DNA of 64,000 bases from Pedobacter sp. FW305-3-2-15-E-R2A2 (GCF_038446955.1 NZ_CP151803.1:5766001-5830000), one strand, 5' to 3'. Positions 34,915-44,542 are shown, counted from the first letter of the stretch. The notes: generated by a model from the sequence alone, not told the origin. A program made the numbers and translations.

Positions 34915-35361
34915 ATGAAAAGAATCATCATCACAATTACTTTAATCTTAGCCGCTGCAACATTTTCCTTTGGCCAGGACAATTCTGTTTACAAAAATGC
35001 TCTTCAGGAAATGATGAACATTTCCGGTGCTACAGAAAGCTATAAAGTCGTTATTATACAGACTTTTAAGATGCTTAAAGAGCAAAAATCTCAGATTCCG
35101 GCTGAAGTATGGACACAGTTTGAAAAGTCCTTTCTCGATGCTTCCCAGGAAGAACTATTGGAAATGTTAGTTCCAATTTATCAGAAACACATTAGCCTGC
35201 CCGACCTGAAAGCCGTTATCGCTTTCTATCAGAGTCCTGCAGGCAAGAGGTTTTCAGAAAAAACACCACTCATTATGCAGGAATCCATGCAGGTAGGCCA
35301 GCAATGGGGCATAAGATTGGCAGAGCAATTCAAAAAAAACCTACAGGAGGAGGGCTATTAG
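34915..35361 (+). CDS. DUF2059 domain secreted protein
   Basis: 148 residues with a signal peptide (MKRIIITITLILAAATFSFG/QD). The mature part carries the DUF2059 pattern (SLPDLKAVIAFYQSPAGKRF and EKTPLIMQESMQ), a helical periplasmic domain of unknown role. It starts one base after the BstA-like stop. Its last four bases overlap the 3' end of the converging ABC transporter gene. Confidence 0.93.
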   Translation: MKRIIITITLILAAATFSFGQDNSVYKNALQEMMNISGATESYKVVIIQTFKMLKEQKSQIPAEVWTQFEKSFLDASQEELLEMLVPIYQKHISLPDLKAVIAFYQSPAGKRFSEKTPLIMQESMQVGQQWGIRLAEQFKKNLQEEGY

Positions 35362-37115
35362 CTCTTCCTTTTTCCTTTAAGCAGCATATCCATTGCATGA
35401 TCAAGCGTACCTGCCCTGATCACTTCCCCGGAATTCACAAAAAAGATTTCATCCGCATTCTCTATGGTATTTAAGCGGTGTGCGATGATCACCAGGGTGG
35501 TATCCTTAGATAACTTTTTTAAGATCATGCCCAGCAATTGTTCTGTGATCGTATCGATGTTTGCCGTCGCTTCATCCAGGATTAACAATTCCGGATTGCG
35601 CAATACCGCCCTCATAAAGGCGATCAATTGCTTTTGTCCGAGGCTGATGTTATCAGATCCTGAGGTAACGGGTGTTTCCAGGCCTTCGTCAAATATGGCA
35701 AGTAAGGCTTCCAGATCTGCCGCTTTGATCACCTCTTCCAATTGCGCATTCGAATAATCCTTATACTTGGCATTACCGTATAAAATATTGTCTTTCACCG
35801 TTCCGCTAAACAGAAAAGGTTCCTGCAAAATAAACCCGATCTTATCACTTCTCTCTTCATCCGTATAGGAGCGAATGTCTTTGCCGCTCAGCAACACCGT
35901 TCCTTTCGTCGCATCATACAACCTGGCAATCAGCGAAGCTGTGGTTGTTTTTCCGCCTCCCGTAGGACCAATCAATGCGTATGTTTTTCCCTTTTCCAGA
36001 CTGAAATTGATATGGTGCAGGATTTCCTGTCCCTCAGCGTAGGAGAAATGTACGTTTCGGAATTCCAATAATGAGTTGGAGGTTTCAACCGTATCTTTCA
36101 GCTGAGGCAAATCATTTTCCATGGATAGAATCTGTGAGACCCTGTCCCAACTTGCCATGGCCACCTGAAAGCTAGCCCATAATGCAGCAAGTTGCCTTAA
36201 TGGATTGTAAAAGTTAGTCGCGTACGATAAGTAACTCACCAATAAGCCGATCGTAAATTTACCGGTAGAAATCAGGTAGATTCCAAACAGTAATACAATC
36301 AATTGCGCCATGCTGGAAAGCAAACCATACACCGGCATTAAAATATTGTTGGCCAGTCCGGCGCCTATTGCGGTACGGTAATTATTCTGGTTGGCCTCAT
36401 CAAATCGTTTTCTAAAATAATCCCTTCTGTTAAAAGCAATGATCACTTTAAAGTTATTCAGGCTTTCCTGAATCTCTGCACTCATCCCCCCTACACTTTT
36501 TAAATTGGCTGCATTTCTTCTTTTTACCCATGGGGAAACCACCGCAGTAAAAAGCAGAATCAGTACTGCTGGTACCAGCGCAACTGCCCCAAGCTCAAAA
36601 TTGATCAGCAATAAAAAAATACCAGCGCCCGTCATCGTTACAATACTTCCGATAAACTGCATCAGCGACTGAGAGAAAAACTGGTTAATTTTATCGGTAT
36701 CACTATTTACTCTGGAAATCAGATCACCAGCTTTGTTTTCATTAAAAAAAGCAACCGGCAATTCCTGCAGCTTATTAAAGATGGCATTTCTCAAGGTATA
36801 CAGCATTCGCTGCCCTACTCCCCCCATCAGTTTTGTTTGCAGGTATCCCGTGCAGAAAGCGATCATATACATGACCAGCAAGATTCCTGAAAACTTCAAT
36901 ACACCGGGATACTGCTTGGTACGCACATATGCATCGATCGTATGCCCGATTAATAAGGGGCCCAACAACAACAATCCAGAGTTTAAAAGGATCGTTCCTG
37001 AAGCAATCCATAAATTTCTCCGCTCATTACTGATCAGTTGTATCAGCTTTTTCAGCGCCTGATAAGTAGATCGCTTTTCCTGCGTGGTACTTTCCTGATT
37101 AAGATTATAATTCAT
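35358..37115 (-). CDS. ABC exporter half-transporter, consensus-site subunit
   Basis: 585 residues from MNYNLNQESTTQEKRSTYQA, overlapping the previous gene by 11 bp; a longer frame from 37154 lies inside that gene. Six membrane helices (for example LWIASGTILLNSGLLLLGPL) precede a nucleotide-binding domain with Walker A GPTGGGKTT, Q-loop ILQEPFLF, Walker B LLILDEATANID (catalytic Glu) and switch His in IIAHRLNTI. The signature, however, reads ISLGQKQ where LSGGQ is expected. It is therefore the partner of the next subunit in a heterodimer with one competent ATP site. It probably exports lipid or drug-like molecules; the substrate is unknown. Confidence 0.95.
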   Translation of the reverse strand: MNYNLNQESTTQEKRSTYQALKKLIQLISNERRNLWIASGTILLNSGLLLLGPLLIGHTIDAYVRTKQYPGVLKFSGILLVMYMIAFCTGYLQTKLMGGVGQRMLYTLRNAIFNKLQELPVAFFNENKAGDLISRVNSDTDKINQFFSQSLMQFIGSIVTMTGAGIFLLLINFELGAVALVPAVLILLFTAVVSPWVKRRNAANLKSVGGMSAEIQESLNNFKVIIAFNRRDYFRKRFDEANQNNYRTAIGAGLANNILMPVYGLLSSMAQLIVLLFGIYLISTGKFTIGLLVSYLSYATNFYNPLRQLAALWASFQVAMASWDRVSQILSMENDLPQLKDTVETSNSLLEFRNVHFSYAEGQEILHHINFSLEKGKTYALIGPTGGGKTTTASLIARLYDATKGTVLLSGKDIRSYTDEERSDKIGFILQEPFLFSGTVKDNILYGNAKYKDYSNAQLEEVIKAADLEALLAIFDEGLETPVTSGSDNISLGQKQLIAFMRAVLRNPELLILDEATANIDTITEQLLGMILKKLSKDTTLVIIAHRLNTIENADEIFFVNSGEVIRAGTLDHAMDMLLKGKRKS

Positions 37116-38835
37116 AATTGCTGGTGCTCTGTTGTGAAGAATAAATCTGAACATATTCAGGACTGCTTTTCATCAGCTCTGTATGTGTTCCCTGAGCAAC
37201 GATCTCGCCCTGCATCAATACAATAACTTTATCATAATGTGCTACAGACACAATTTTCTGAGTTACAGAAAGTAAGGTGATGCCCGGATAATTTCGCTGA
37301 ACATTTTCTAAGATCCTCTTTTCGGTATTGTGGTCTACGCGGGAAGTAAAATCATCCAAAAGCAAAACCTTAGGATTTAAGGCCAAAGCCCTTGCCAGCA
37401 TAATTCGCTGCTTTTGGCCACCGGAAAGGTTCGAACCACGTTCAGAAACAACCGTATTCAGCTGATCGGGAAGCCCTGCCACAAAATCGTTCAGCTCAGC
37501 CGTCTCAATTGCCTTTTCCAGCGACTGATCGGTCACAGTATCGCTAAATGCGATGTTTTCCCGGATGCTCATGTTAAAGATGATGCTATCCTGAAAAACG
37601 AAGCCTACCTGCTGGTGAAAGGCTTCCTGGTTATAACTGTTGATGTCATGTCCGTCAAACAATACTTCACCGGATTCCGGATCGATCAATCCGGTGAGGA
37701 TGTACAGCAATTGTGACTTCCCTGCTGCTGTCGGGCCAATAATGGCCGTTTTAGATCCTGCTTTTAAAGCAAAGGAAATGTTTTTCAGTGCAGGTTTCTG
37801 TCCGTAAGAGACCGAAACATCTTTCAGTTCCAGTTCCCCTCTTAGTGCGACATTGATGCTGCCATCCGCAGGGCTTTCTGCAATATTCAATACGCCTTCA
37901 ATCCGCTGATAAGAAGTCGTGGCCTGGGCAATTACGTTGCTCATGAAACCGATCACCAGAATCGGAAAGATCAGCAAACTCAGATAACTGTTAAAAGCGG
38001 CGAATTCGCCCAGACTCATCGTTCCCTGAATCACAAAATGACCACCAAGGGCAAGTATTGTCAGTCCGGCCATATTGGCCACAAAGATGATCAGTGGGAT
38101 CAGCCCTGCAAATAACTTAAGAATAGACAGGCCCAGGTTCCTGGCCTGAGTATTCGCCGACAGGAATTTATCATATTCCAGCTGTTGCGAATTGATCACC
38201 CTGATCAATGCCGCGCCAAGGATACTTTCACTGATGACTTTATTGAGCCAGTCGATCACCTCCCTGCTCTTTTTAAACAATGGCTTCACTTTACTGAGGA
38301 CGAGGTAAAAAGAAGTCCCGATGATGGGAACAATCGCAATGACTGCCAAAGCAAGTTTCCAGTTCAGGCTGAGCAACAGGATACTGGCACCAACAATAAG
38401 AAATATAGAAGAGGCGATGGAGACAATGGCTTGTGAGACAAAAGATTTGATTGCATCAACATCTGTAGTCAGGTTAGTCAGTAACTTTGAAGGATTGGCC
38501 TTTTCAATATAAGCATGACTCTGACGGGAAATCTGATCGGAAAGCCGGGTTCTCAGGTCTCTTGCCACCCGTTCTGAAGCATAAGTCTGTACCAAACTCT
38601 GAAGGTAAGTAAACAGGAAAATAAAAAGAATGGCAATCCCGAATTCAATGAATACTGCCCGGATCTCAAAGGTTCCTGCCGTATACGCGTCAATGCTGTT
38701 CGCTATAATTTTAGGGAGCAGCAGATTCACACCATTGCTCAGCAGCGCCAGGAATATCAACAAAAAGATCATTCCCCGATAAGGCTTTAGCAGACTAAAA
38801 ACACTCGACTTCTTCTCTGCTTTGGTTGTTTTCAT
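37105..38835 (-). CDS. ABC exporter half-transporter, degenerate-site subunit
   Basis: 576 residues: six membrane helices (MIFLLIFLALLSNGVNLLLP and others), then a nucleotide-binding domain. Walker A is GPTAAGKSQ and the signature LSGGQKQR is perfect, but Walker B reads VLLLDDFTSRVD (catalytic Glu replaced by Asp) and the switch His is Gln (SVTQKIVSV). These changes mark the non-hydrolysing site of heterodimeric exporters such as TM287/288 or BmrCD. It is translationally coupled to the 35358-37115 gene. Upstream, 24 bp away, is a LolC-type permease gene on the same strand. Confidence 0.95.
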   Translation of the reverse strand: MKTTKAEKKSSVFSLLKPYRGMIFLLIFLALLSNGVNLLLPKIIANSIDAYTAGTFEIRAVFIEFGIAILFIFLFTYLQSLVQTYASERVARDLRTRLSDQISRQSHAYIEKANPSKLLTNLTTDVDAIKSFVSQAIVSIASSIFLIVGASILLLSLNWKLALAVIAIVPIIGTSFYLVLSKVKPLFKKSREVIDWLNKVISESILGAALIRVINSQQLEYDKFLSANTQARNLGLSILKLFAGLIPLIIFVANMAGLTILALGGHFVIQGTMSLGEFAAFNSYLSLLIFPILVIGFMSNVIAQATTSYQRIEGVLNIAESPADGSINVALRGELELKDVSVSYGQKPALKNISFALKAGSKTAIIGPTAAGKSQLLYILTGLIDPESGEVLFDGHDINSYNQEAFHQQVGFVFQDSIIFNMSIRENIAFSDTVTDQSLEKAIETAELNDFVAGLPDQLNTVVSERGSNLSGGQKQRIMLARALALNPKVLLLDDFTSRVDHNTEKRILENVQRNYPGITLLSVTQKIVSVAHYDKVIVLMQGEIVAQGTHTELMKSSPEYVQIYSSQQSTSNYEL

Positions 38836-38859
38836 ATCCTGATGGGTTGTTATAATCTG

Positions 38860-40080
38860 CTATTTAAATCTGATCGCTTTGAGTGGTGAGATTTTACTAA
38901 CCAACATAGAAGGCAGGATCAATACCATAAAACAGATGACCACCGTACAGACATTAAGTATTAATACTTCTGAAAAATGAATTTCTATAGGGACATAAGA
39001 TAAATAATAAGATCCCTGATCCAGCTTAAACAAGTGTGTGTATTGCTGCAGGAAGCCTAAACCAAGTCCTAAAATATTCCCCAGCAACAATCCTATCCCT
39101 ACCAGATAAATCGCATTGTAAAGAAAAATCTTCATCACGCTAAAATCTGTCATCCCGAATGCCTTCAGCATTCCAATCATATTGGTACGTTCTAAAATCA
39201 TGATCAGCAGGGCAGTAATCATATTGATCACCCCTACAATCATCATTAAGATGAGCAACACCCTGGTATTGACATCCAGTAAGGATAACCAGGTAAAAAT
39301 CGCGGGGAAAAATTCAGAAACTGATTCTGATTTAAGGTTCACTTCAAGGTTGGTATAGATGTCCAGTGAAACAGGCTTGAGTTTCGAAAAATCCTTAATC
39401 CGGATTTCTATTCCTCCGATCTCATTTGGCGCCCAGTTGTTTAACCTGCGGATCACATTCAGGTCTCCTAAAACAAAACCTTTATCAATTTCCTCTACAC
39501 CAACACTATATATACCTACGATTTTAAACTTCCTGCTTCGGGGTGGGTTCTGCACGAAATTCATGATAAAAGAGTCTCCTGTCTTCAATTTCAGCCGGTT
39601 TGCAGTAAATTGAGAGATCATAATTTCCTTCATCGCCGATGCGCTATCGGTAAAACTGATTACCCTTCCGCTCACCAAATGTTCGGAAATATACTTCCAG
39701 TTGAAACTCTTGTCGATCCCTTTAAAATTAATGCCCTCTACTTCGTCGTTCACCGAAATAATTGCAGGCTTTGTCGCATAAGGCTGAAAGTAAACTATAT
39801 CCTTATTTTTTTTCAGGTTGTTAATGGTCTCTGCCTCCGGAACAAAGGGTGTAAGCTCAAAGGAATTATTCAGGTCGAACTTATAGATGCGCACATCTCC
39901 GATATAGCCCCTCACCTTTTCCTGAATCTCTGTTTTAAAGCCATTAATAATAGCGACCGACAAAATCATTACCGCTAAGCTGAGCATTACGCCCGCTATC
40001 GCAATGCGAACGATCAGCTTGGAAAAAGTACGCTCAGATTTAATGGCTATCCGCCTTGCTATGAAATATTCTGTATTCAA
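38860..40080 (-). CDS. LolC/LolE-type ABC permease (FtsX fold)
   Basis: 406 residues from a TTG start (40080), MNTEYFIARRIAIKSERTFS, which matches Bacteroidota homologues better than any later ATG. There is one N-terminal helix (IAIAGVMLSLAVMILSVAII), a large periplasmic MacB-like domain (about 50-265) and three C-terminal helices (VLLILMMIVGVINMITALLI, VGIGLLLGNILGLGLGFL, VLILNVCTVVICFMVLILP). It is a lipoprotein-releasing type permease; the ATPase LolD is not in this window. It precedes the ABC exporter genes and is divergent from the NamZ-like gene. Confidence 0.93.
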   Translation of the reverse strand: MNTEYFIARRIAIKSERTFSKLIVRIAIAGVMLSLAVMILSVAIINGFKTEIQEKVRGYIGDVRIYKFDLNNSFELTPFVPEAETINNLKKNKDIVYFQPYATKPAIISVNDEVEGINFKGIDKSFNWKYISEHLVSGRVISFTDSASAMKEIMISQFTANRLKLKTGDSFIMNFVQNPPRSRKFKIVGIYSVGVEEIDKGFVLGDLNVIRRLNNWAPNEIGGIEIRIKDFSKLKPVSLDIYTNLEVNLKSESVSEFFPAIFTWLSLLDVNTRVLLILMMIVGVINMITALLIMILERTNMIGMLKAFGMTDFSVMKIFLYNAIYLVGIGLLLGNILGLGLGFLQQYTHLFKLDQGSYYLSYVPIEIHFSEVLILNVCTVVICFMVLILPSMLVSKISPLKAIRFK

Positions 40081-40161
40081 TCTTTTGCTATAAATGGTAA
40101 CTTAGCAAAAATGCTCAATTGATTTTGATTTAAAGTTATAATTATAAAAAAAGGTTCCCCA

Positions 40162-41433
40162 ATGAGACAATCACTTACCTATATCTTCCAGGCTGCATTT
40201 CTTACTTTTAGTCTTCAGGCTTGCGCTTCCAGTACACCGGTTAAAATAAAACCTACAGTACCCCATTCTACGGTAGCCAGTACCAAGACTGTGGAACTGC
40301 AGGAAAACCCTATCCGTACCGGAGCTGAGCAGACAGAAAGATACCTTCCCTATCTGAAAGGCAAACGCATTGGAATGGTGGTCAATCCAACTTCTGTTAT
40401 CGGAAATGAAACTTCAGTAGACAGCCTGTTGAAACTGGGGGTAAATATTGTAAAGATCTTTGGTCCGGAACACGGTTTCCGTGGCAATGCCAGTGCGGGA
40501 ATTCATGTGAACGATGCCATAGATACAAAAACAGGCATAAAAGCGGTTTCTCTTTACGGAAAACACTCCACACCTACCAAAGAAGACCTCGCAGATGTAG
40601 ACCTGATGATCTTTGACATTCAGGATGTGGGTGTTCGTTTTTACACCTATATCAATACCCTGCAACATGTGATGGAAGCTTGCGCGGCAGAAAATAAAGA
40701 AGTACTGATCCTTGACCGTCCCAATCCTAACGGATTCTATATCGATGGGCCCATTCTTGATCCGAAACTCGTTTCCGGAATAGGCCTGCAAGCCATTCCG
40801 ATTGTTCATGGATTAACCGTTGGAGAATACGCACAGATGCTCAATGGCGAAGGCTGGTTGAAGAACAAAGTAAAATGTAAAATCAAGATCATTACCGTAG
40901 AAAATTACAACCACGACCTTCCATATGACCTTCCGGTGAAACCATCACCGAACCTGAATACCCAGCAATCTATTTTACTTTACCCTACTTTATGTCTTTT
41001 TGAGGGGACTTATCTGAGCCAGGGAAGAGGTACCCAATTTCCATTTACCATTTTAGGCGCTCCTGCATTAAAAGGAAAATACAATTTCAGCTTTACCCCT
41101 AAAAGCATCAAGGGAATGGCAGAAACACCTTTACATCAAAACAAAGTATGTTATGGCATGGACCTGAGAACTTATGATGTGGCTAAGATCCGAAAAGATA
41201 AAGCACTGAATTTAAACTGGCTGATTGAACTGTACAATGCTTATCCCAATAAAGCAGATTTCTTCAACTTTAAACTCAGCGCTCAGATGGGAAATTTCGA
41301 CAAGCTGTCGGGAGATTATAGCCTGAAACAACAAATCATTGCCGGGAAATCAGAAAAAGAAATCAGGGCCAGCTGGGAGCCCGGATTAACGAAGTATAAA
41401 ACAATGCGTCAGCAGTATTTGTTGTATCCTTAA
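40162..41433 (+). CDS. namZ: NamZ-like exo-beta-N-acetylmuramidase (DUF1343, GH171)
   Basis: 423 residues with a lipoprotein signal (FLTFSLQAC/ASS). The DUF1343 core is clear: GKRIGMVVNPTSV, KIFGPEHGFRGNASAG, DLMIFDIQDVGVRFYTY, LILDRPNPNGFYIDGPIL, then HGLTVGEYAQML and SPNLNTQQSILLYPTLCLFE. The family includes Bacillus NamZ, which removes MurNAc from peptidoglycan fragments, and is widespread in Bacteroidota that recycle cell wall. It is probably periplasm-facing. The small gene that follows starts 12 bp later. Confidence 0.9.
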   Translation: MRQSLTYIFQAAFLTFSLQACASSTPVKIKPTVPHSTVASTKTVELQENPIRTGAEQTERYLPYLKGKRIGMVVNPTSVIGNETSVDSLLKLGVNIVKIFGPEHGFRGNASAGIHVNDAIDTKTGIKAVSLYGKHSTPTKEDLADVDLMIFDIQDVGVRFYTYINTLQHVMEACAAENKEVLILDRPNPNGFYIDGPILDPKLVSGIGLQAIPIVHGLTVGEYAQMLNGEGWLKNKVKCKIKIITVENYNHDLPYDLPVKPSPNLNTQQSILLYPTLCLFEGTYLSQGRGTQFPFTILGAPALKGKYNFSFTPKSIKGMAETPLHQNKVCYGMDLRTYDVAKIRKDKALNLNWLIELYNAYPNKADFFNFKLSAQMGNFDKLSGDYSLKQQIIAGKSEKEIRASWEPGLTKYKTMRQQYLLYP

Positions 41434-41445
41434 AAAAGGATCCCG

Positions 41446-41658
41446 ATGAACAGCGAGCCCAAAAAGAAAAGCGGAAAACCCGGTAGCAATTACCTGGAAG
41501 AAATCCCGAAGGATAAGGTTCCTGCCGGAGATAAGGCAGTAAAGAAACCGGAAGATAAGGACTATCGGAAAGAAGAAGCCGATTTTAAGCATCCGGCTAA
41601 AGAAAGAGAACAGGGAGAACAACCAGTACATCCGATAAAAAACGCACCAAAAGCATAA
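41446..41658 (+). CDS. Small highly charged, disordered protein
   Basis: 70 residues, about half Lys, Glu and Asp with many Pro (GKPGSNYLEEIPKDKVPAGD), no hydrophobic core and no signal peptide. It is probably intrinsically disordered. It follows the NamZ-like gene by 12 bp and precedes a strong terminator, so it is the last gene of that message. I do not recognise a family. Confidence 0.7.
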   Translation: MNSEPKKKSGKPGSNYLEEIPKDKVPAGDKAVKKPEDKDYRKEEADFKHPAKEREQGEQPVHPIKNAPKA

Positions 41659-41661
41659 TCA

Positions 41662-41695
41662 AGGCCCTGAAATAATTTCAGGGCCTCTATTTTTT
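41662..41695 (+). terminator. Intrinsic terminator after the small charged gene
   Basis: AGGCCCTGAAA and TTTCAGGGCCT form an 11-bp perfect stem with a 3-base loop, then CTATTTTTT. The T-run overlaps the 3' end of the opposing topoisomerase gene. Confidence 0.88.
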
Positions 41696-42748
41696 CTGTA
41701 CCGCTTTTTTCTGTACCGCGCGCAAAAACGACATCAGTACCTTTTCATCGTTTTTTATTCCCGCTAAAGTATCTGCCTGACCAGGATCTATTTTCTTCAG
41801 GTACTTTGTGAGTTTCCCCTGTTCAAAAGCATCCAGCAACATCGGATACACATAAGAACTTTTACATACCGCACGGGTATTCCCAAGTCTTGCCGCTACA
41901 CAATCCAGCACTTCAACAATCATCTTTTTCTTTGGTTTCTCTTCTATGGCCGTTGCTTCACAGACCGCCAGTTGTCGCAAGGCCTCCAATGTTCCTCCCC
42001 AGGTTCGAAAGTCCTTAGCACTAAAATCTCCTCCAGTGATCTCTTTGATGTAATTGTTGATCATCCCCGAATCTATCGCCCTGCGTTCTGTTCCATCGGT
42101 ATAATATTGAAACAAGTCCTGTCCGGGGATTTCCTTACATTTCCTCAACAAGGCAGCCAGGGTTTTGTCGTTCAGACTCAAGTCCTGCTGAACTCCCTTT
42201 TTGCCGACAAAACTAAGCAGCAAATGATCTCCATTGATCTTCACATGTTTATTCCGCAGCGTACTCAGTCCATAACTTCCGTATAACTGTTTGTAGGATT
42301 CATTGCCAATCCTGATTAAGGTTTTCTGCATAAACTGCACACAGATCGCGAGGACCTTTAACTCATCAAATTTTTTGCGTCTCAGGTCCTTTGCAATCCT
42401 CGCTCTTGCTTTGGGTAAGGCTTTTCCAAAATCCAGCAGTCGGAAATATTTGCTGTCCGAGCGTCTGGAAGTCCATTCCGCATGATAACGGTATTGTTTC
42501 CTTCCTGCGAGATCGACTCCGGTAGCCTGCAGATAACCATTCTTCCTGGGAGAGATCCAGACCTTTGTCCATGCCGGAGGAAGTACCAGTGCTGCTATCC
42601 TGTTCAGTTCGTTTTCGTCTTTCACCGGATTTCCATCTTTATCTTCGTAATGAAAATCTCCTGGCTTTCCCTTCCTGTATATCCCAGGCTTGCTGTCTGT
42701 TACATAAACCAATCCGCTTGATTTGAGTTCTTCGAGTGTCTCCACCAT
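41687..42748 (-). CDS. DNA topoisomerase IB
   Basis: 353 residues, the bacterial mini-TopIB. N-terminal domain LVYVTDSKPGIYRKGKPGDF, then catalytic residues in YRYHAEW, RIGNESY, SFVGKKG, KDFRTWGGT and the nucleophile Tyr in CKSSYVYP (about 299). It relaxes supercoils through a 3'-phosphotyrosine link. The C-terminus ends AVQKKAVQKK because of a perfect 15-bp tandem duplication (41690-41719). It is divergent from fmt, with 57 bp between the two starts. Confidence 0.95.
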   Translation of the reverse strand: MVETLEELKSSGLVYVTDSKPGIYRKGKPGDFHYEDKDGNPVKDENELNRIAALVLPPAWTKVWISPRKNGYLQATGVDLAGRKQYRYHAEWTSRRSDSKYFRLLDFGKALPKARARIAKDLRRKKFDELKVLAICVQFMQKTLIRIGNESYKQLYGSYGLSTLRNKHVKINGDHLLLSFVGKKGVQQDLSLNDKTLAALLRKCKEIPGQDLFQYYTDGTERRAIDSGMINNYIKEITGGDFSAKDFRTWGGTLEALRQLAVCEATAIEEKPKKKMIVEVLDCVAARLGNTRAVCKSSYVYPMLLDAFEQGKLTKYLKKIDPGQADTLAGIKNDEKVLMSFLRAVQKKAVQKK

Positions 42749-42805
42749 ATACTTTGCATAAAATATGCGTGAAATTTTTAGTTATTTTGTTATCTAAAAC
42801 AACGG

Positions 42806-43729
42806 ATGATGAGATTAGTTTTTATGGGTACTCCCGATTTTGCAGTAGCTTCTTTAAGCGCTTTGGTGGAAGCTGGATTTGATGTGGTTGGTGTCGTTAC
42901 GGCGGCCGACAAGCCTGCCGGAAGAGGTCAGAAGCTTCAGGAAAGTGCCGTAAAACAATATGCTGTAGCAAAAGGAATAAAAGTATTGCAACCCCTAAAG
43001 CTAAAAGATCCGGAGTTTATTACTGAATTAAAGGCCTTAAATGCTGATTTACAGGTAGTCGTTGCCTTCCGCATGTTACCGGAAGTGGTCTGGAATATGC
43101 CTGCAAAAGGAACGATCAACCTTCATGGCTCTCTATTGCCACAATATCGTGGAGCAGCCCCAATTAACCATGCCATCATCAACGGAGAAAAGGAATCCGG
43201 AGTAACCACCTTTTTCCTGAAACATGAAATAGATACCGGCGATGTGATCTTCTCTGCCAGTGTGCCTATCGGCGATACAGAAACCGCTGGTGAGCTCCAT
43301 GATCAGCTGATGAATGTGGGTGCGGAACTATTGGTGAAGACTGTAAAAGCAATTGAGGAAGGAAATTATGAAGAGCAGCCACAGCCTCAGCATGAAGAAC
43401 TGAAACATGCACCCAAGATATTTAAAGAAAATTGTCTGATTGACTGGAACCAACCGGCGAGAACGATTTACAATATGATCCGCGGCTTGAGTCCTTATCC
43501 CACTGCCTTTACCAGGCTCAACGACAAAACACTGAAAGTATTCCGCGCAGAGCTGGAAGAAAAAGAAACCGGCATCTCCCCTGGAGGGTTCCTGTCGGAT
43601 GGAAAAACCTTTCTTAAATTCGCTGCAAAAGACGGTTTCATTAAGCTGACAGACCTTCAGTACGAAGGTAAAAAACGCATGTCGACGGAGGAGTTCCTAA
43701 GAGGTTATCGCATTGAGTCTGGCGCTTAG
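42806..43729 (+). CDS. fmt: Methionyl-tRNA formyltransferase
   Basis: 307 residues. MRLVFMGTPDFAVASLSALV opens the formyl-transferase domain; NLHGSLLPQYRGAAPINHAI carries the catalytic Asn and His, and KHEIDTGDVIF the catalytic Asp. The C-terminal OB-like domain follows (NMIRGLSPYPTAFTRL). It formylates initiator Met-tRNA with 10-formyl-THF. Two ATG codons in tandem (42806, 42809) make the start ambiguous by one residue. The 3' end overlaps the convergent aminotransferase gene by 33 bp. Confidence 0.97.
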   Translation: MMRLVFMGTPDFAVASLSALVEAGFDVVGVVTAADKPAGRGQKLQESAVKQYAVAKGIKVLQPLKLKDPEFITELKALNADLQVVVAFRMLPEVVWNMPAKGTINLHGSLLPQYRGAAPINHAIINGEKESGVTTFFLKHEIDTGDVIFSASVPIGDTETAGELHDQLMNVGAELLVKTVKAIEEGNYEEQPQPQHEELKHAPKIFKENCLIDWNQPARTIYNMIRGLSPYPTAFTRLNDKTLKVFRAELEEKETGISPGGFLSDGKTFLKFAAKDGFIKLTDLQYEGKKRMSTEEFLRGYRIESGA

Positions 43730-44542
43730 GTCTTTGGAGATCTCGTTAAAATAACGTTTCCTTCCATAGCCCATCACCCATCTGATCCCGCCTGTTGCAT
43801 TCGTGATAAAAACCTCTTCTGCTTCTTTAAGCACTTCAGGATTTATCTGCGCTTCAATAAGCGGGATGTCATTGCTCTTGGCCATATTCATTACCACACT
43901 CCGCATCACCCCCGCAACACAACCTTCGGATAAAGCAGGGGTATAAATCTGCTTATCGTAAACTACAAAGACATTGGAACTGATGCTTTCACATAGAAAG
44001 CCATGCTGGTTTAAAATAAAAGCCTCGTCCAGATTGTGCTGCTTTTTATACAAACCCGCCATCACATACAATAAAGAATTGGTGGTTTTGTAGTTGGAGA
44101 GCTTGTTCACGGGTTTCGTGATTTCATCGTAAACATCTACGATCAGCCCTTTCTTATTCATTTCATAGGTAGGCTGAGCAAGAGGAGTTGCTTCCAGGAC
44201 ATACCCTGATTTATTGCTTTCAGGGGTATATAGGCCTTCTCCCGCTCTGTATACAGAAAGACGGAAACGGATATGGTCCTTCAACTTATTCTTTTTGCTA
44301 AGCTCCGCAGTTTTCTGCTTCAGAAAATATTCGTCCATCAGGTTACTGCCATCCATTTTCAAAGCCTTCATTCCTGCCCTGAGGCGATCGGCGTGCTGCT
44401 CTGCAAACTTTAGTTTCCCATTGTCCATGCGCATGGATTCAAACAAGCCATCACCATATCTGAATGCACGGTTCTGCACCCCGATCACAGGATGGTTTGC
44501 CGCTACAAACTCATCATTATGTAAAATATATTCCTGTTGCAT
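43697..44542 (-). CDS. Class IV PLP aminotransferase/lyase (PabC- or IlvE-like)
   Basis: 281 residues. The fold-type IV signs are the PLP Lys (about 152) in LSNYKTTNSLLYVM, RYGDGLFESMRM near the start, LNQHGFLCESISSNVFVV and FITNATGGIRWV. The family holds branched-chain aminotransferases, D-amino-acid transaminases and aminodeoxychorismate lyase; the length and sequence fit PabC-like members, without certainty. It starts immediately after the RluA-type gene stop (TAAATG), so the two are translationally coupled. Confidence 0.9.
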   Translation of the reverse strand: MQQEYILHNDEFVAANHPVIGVQNRAFRYGDGLFESMRMDNGKLKFAEQHADRLRAGMKALKMDGSNLMDEYFLKQKTAELSKKNKLKDHIRFRLSVYRAGEGLYTPESNKSGYVLEATPLAQPTYEMNKKGLIVDVYDEITKPVNKLSNYKTTNSLLYVMAGLYKKQHNLDEAFILNQHGFLCESISSNVFVVYDKQIYTPALSEGCVAGVMRSVVMNMAKSNDIPLIEAQINPEVLKEAEEVFITNATGGIRWVMGYGRKRYFNEISKDLSARLNAITS

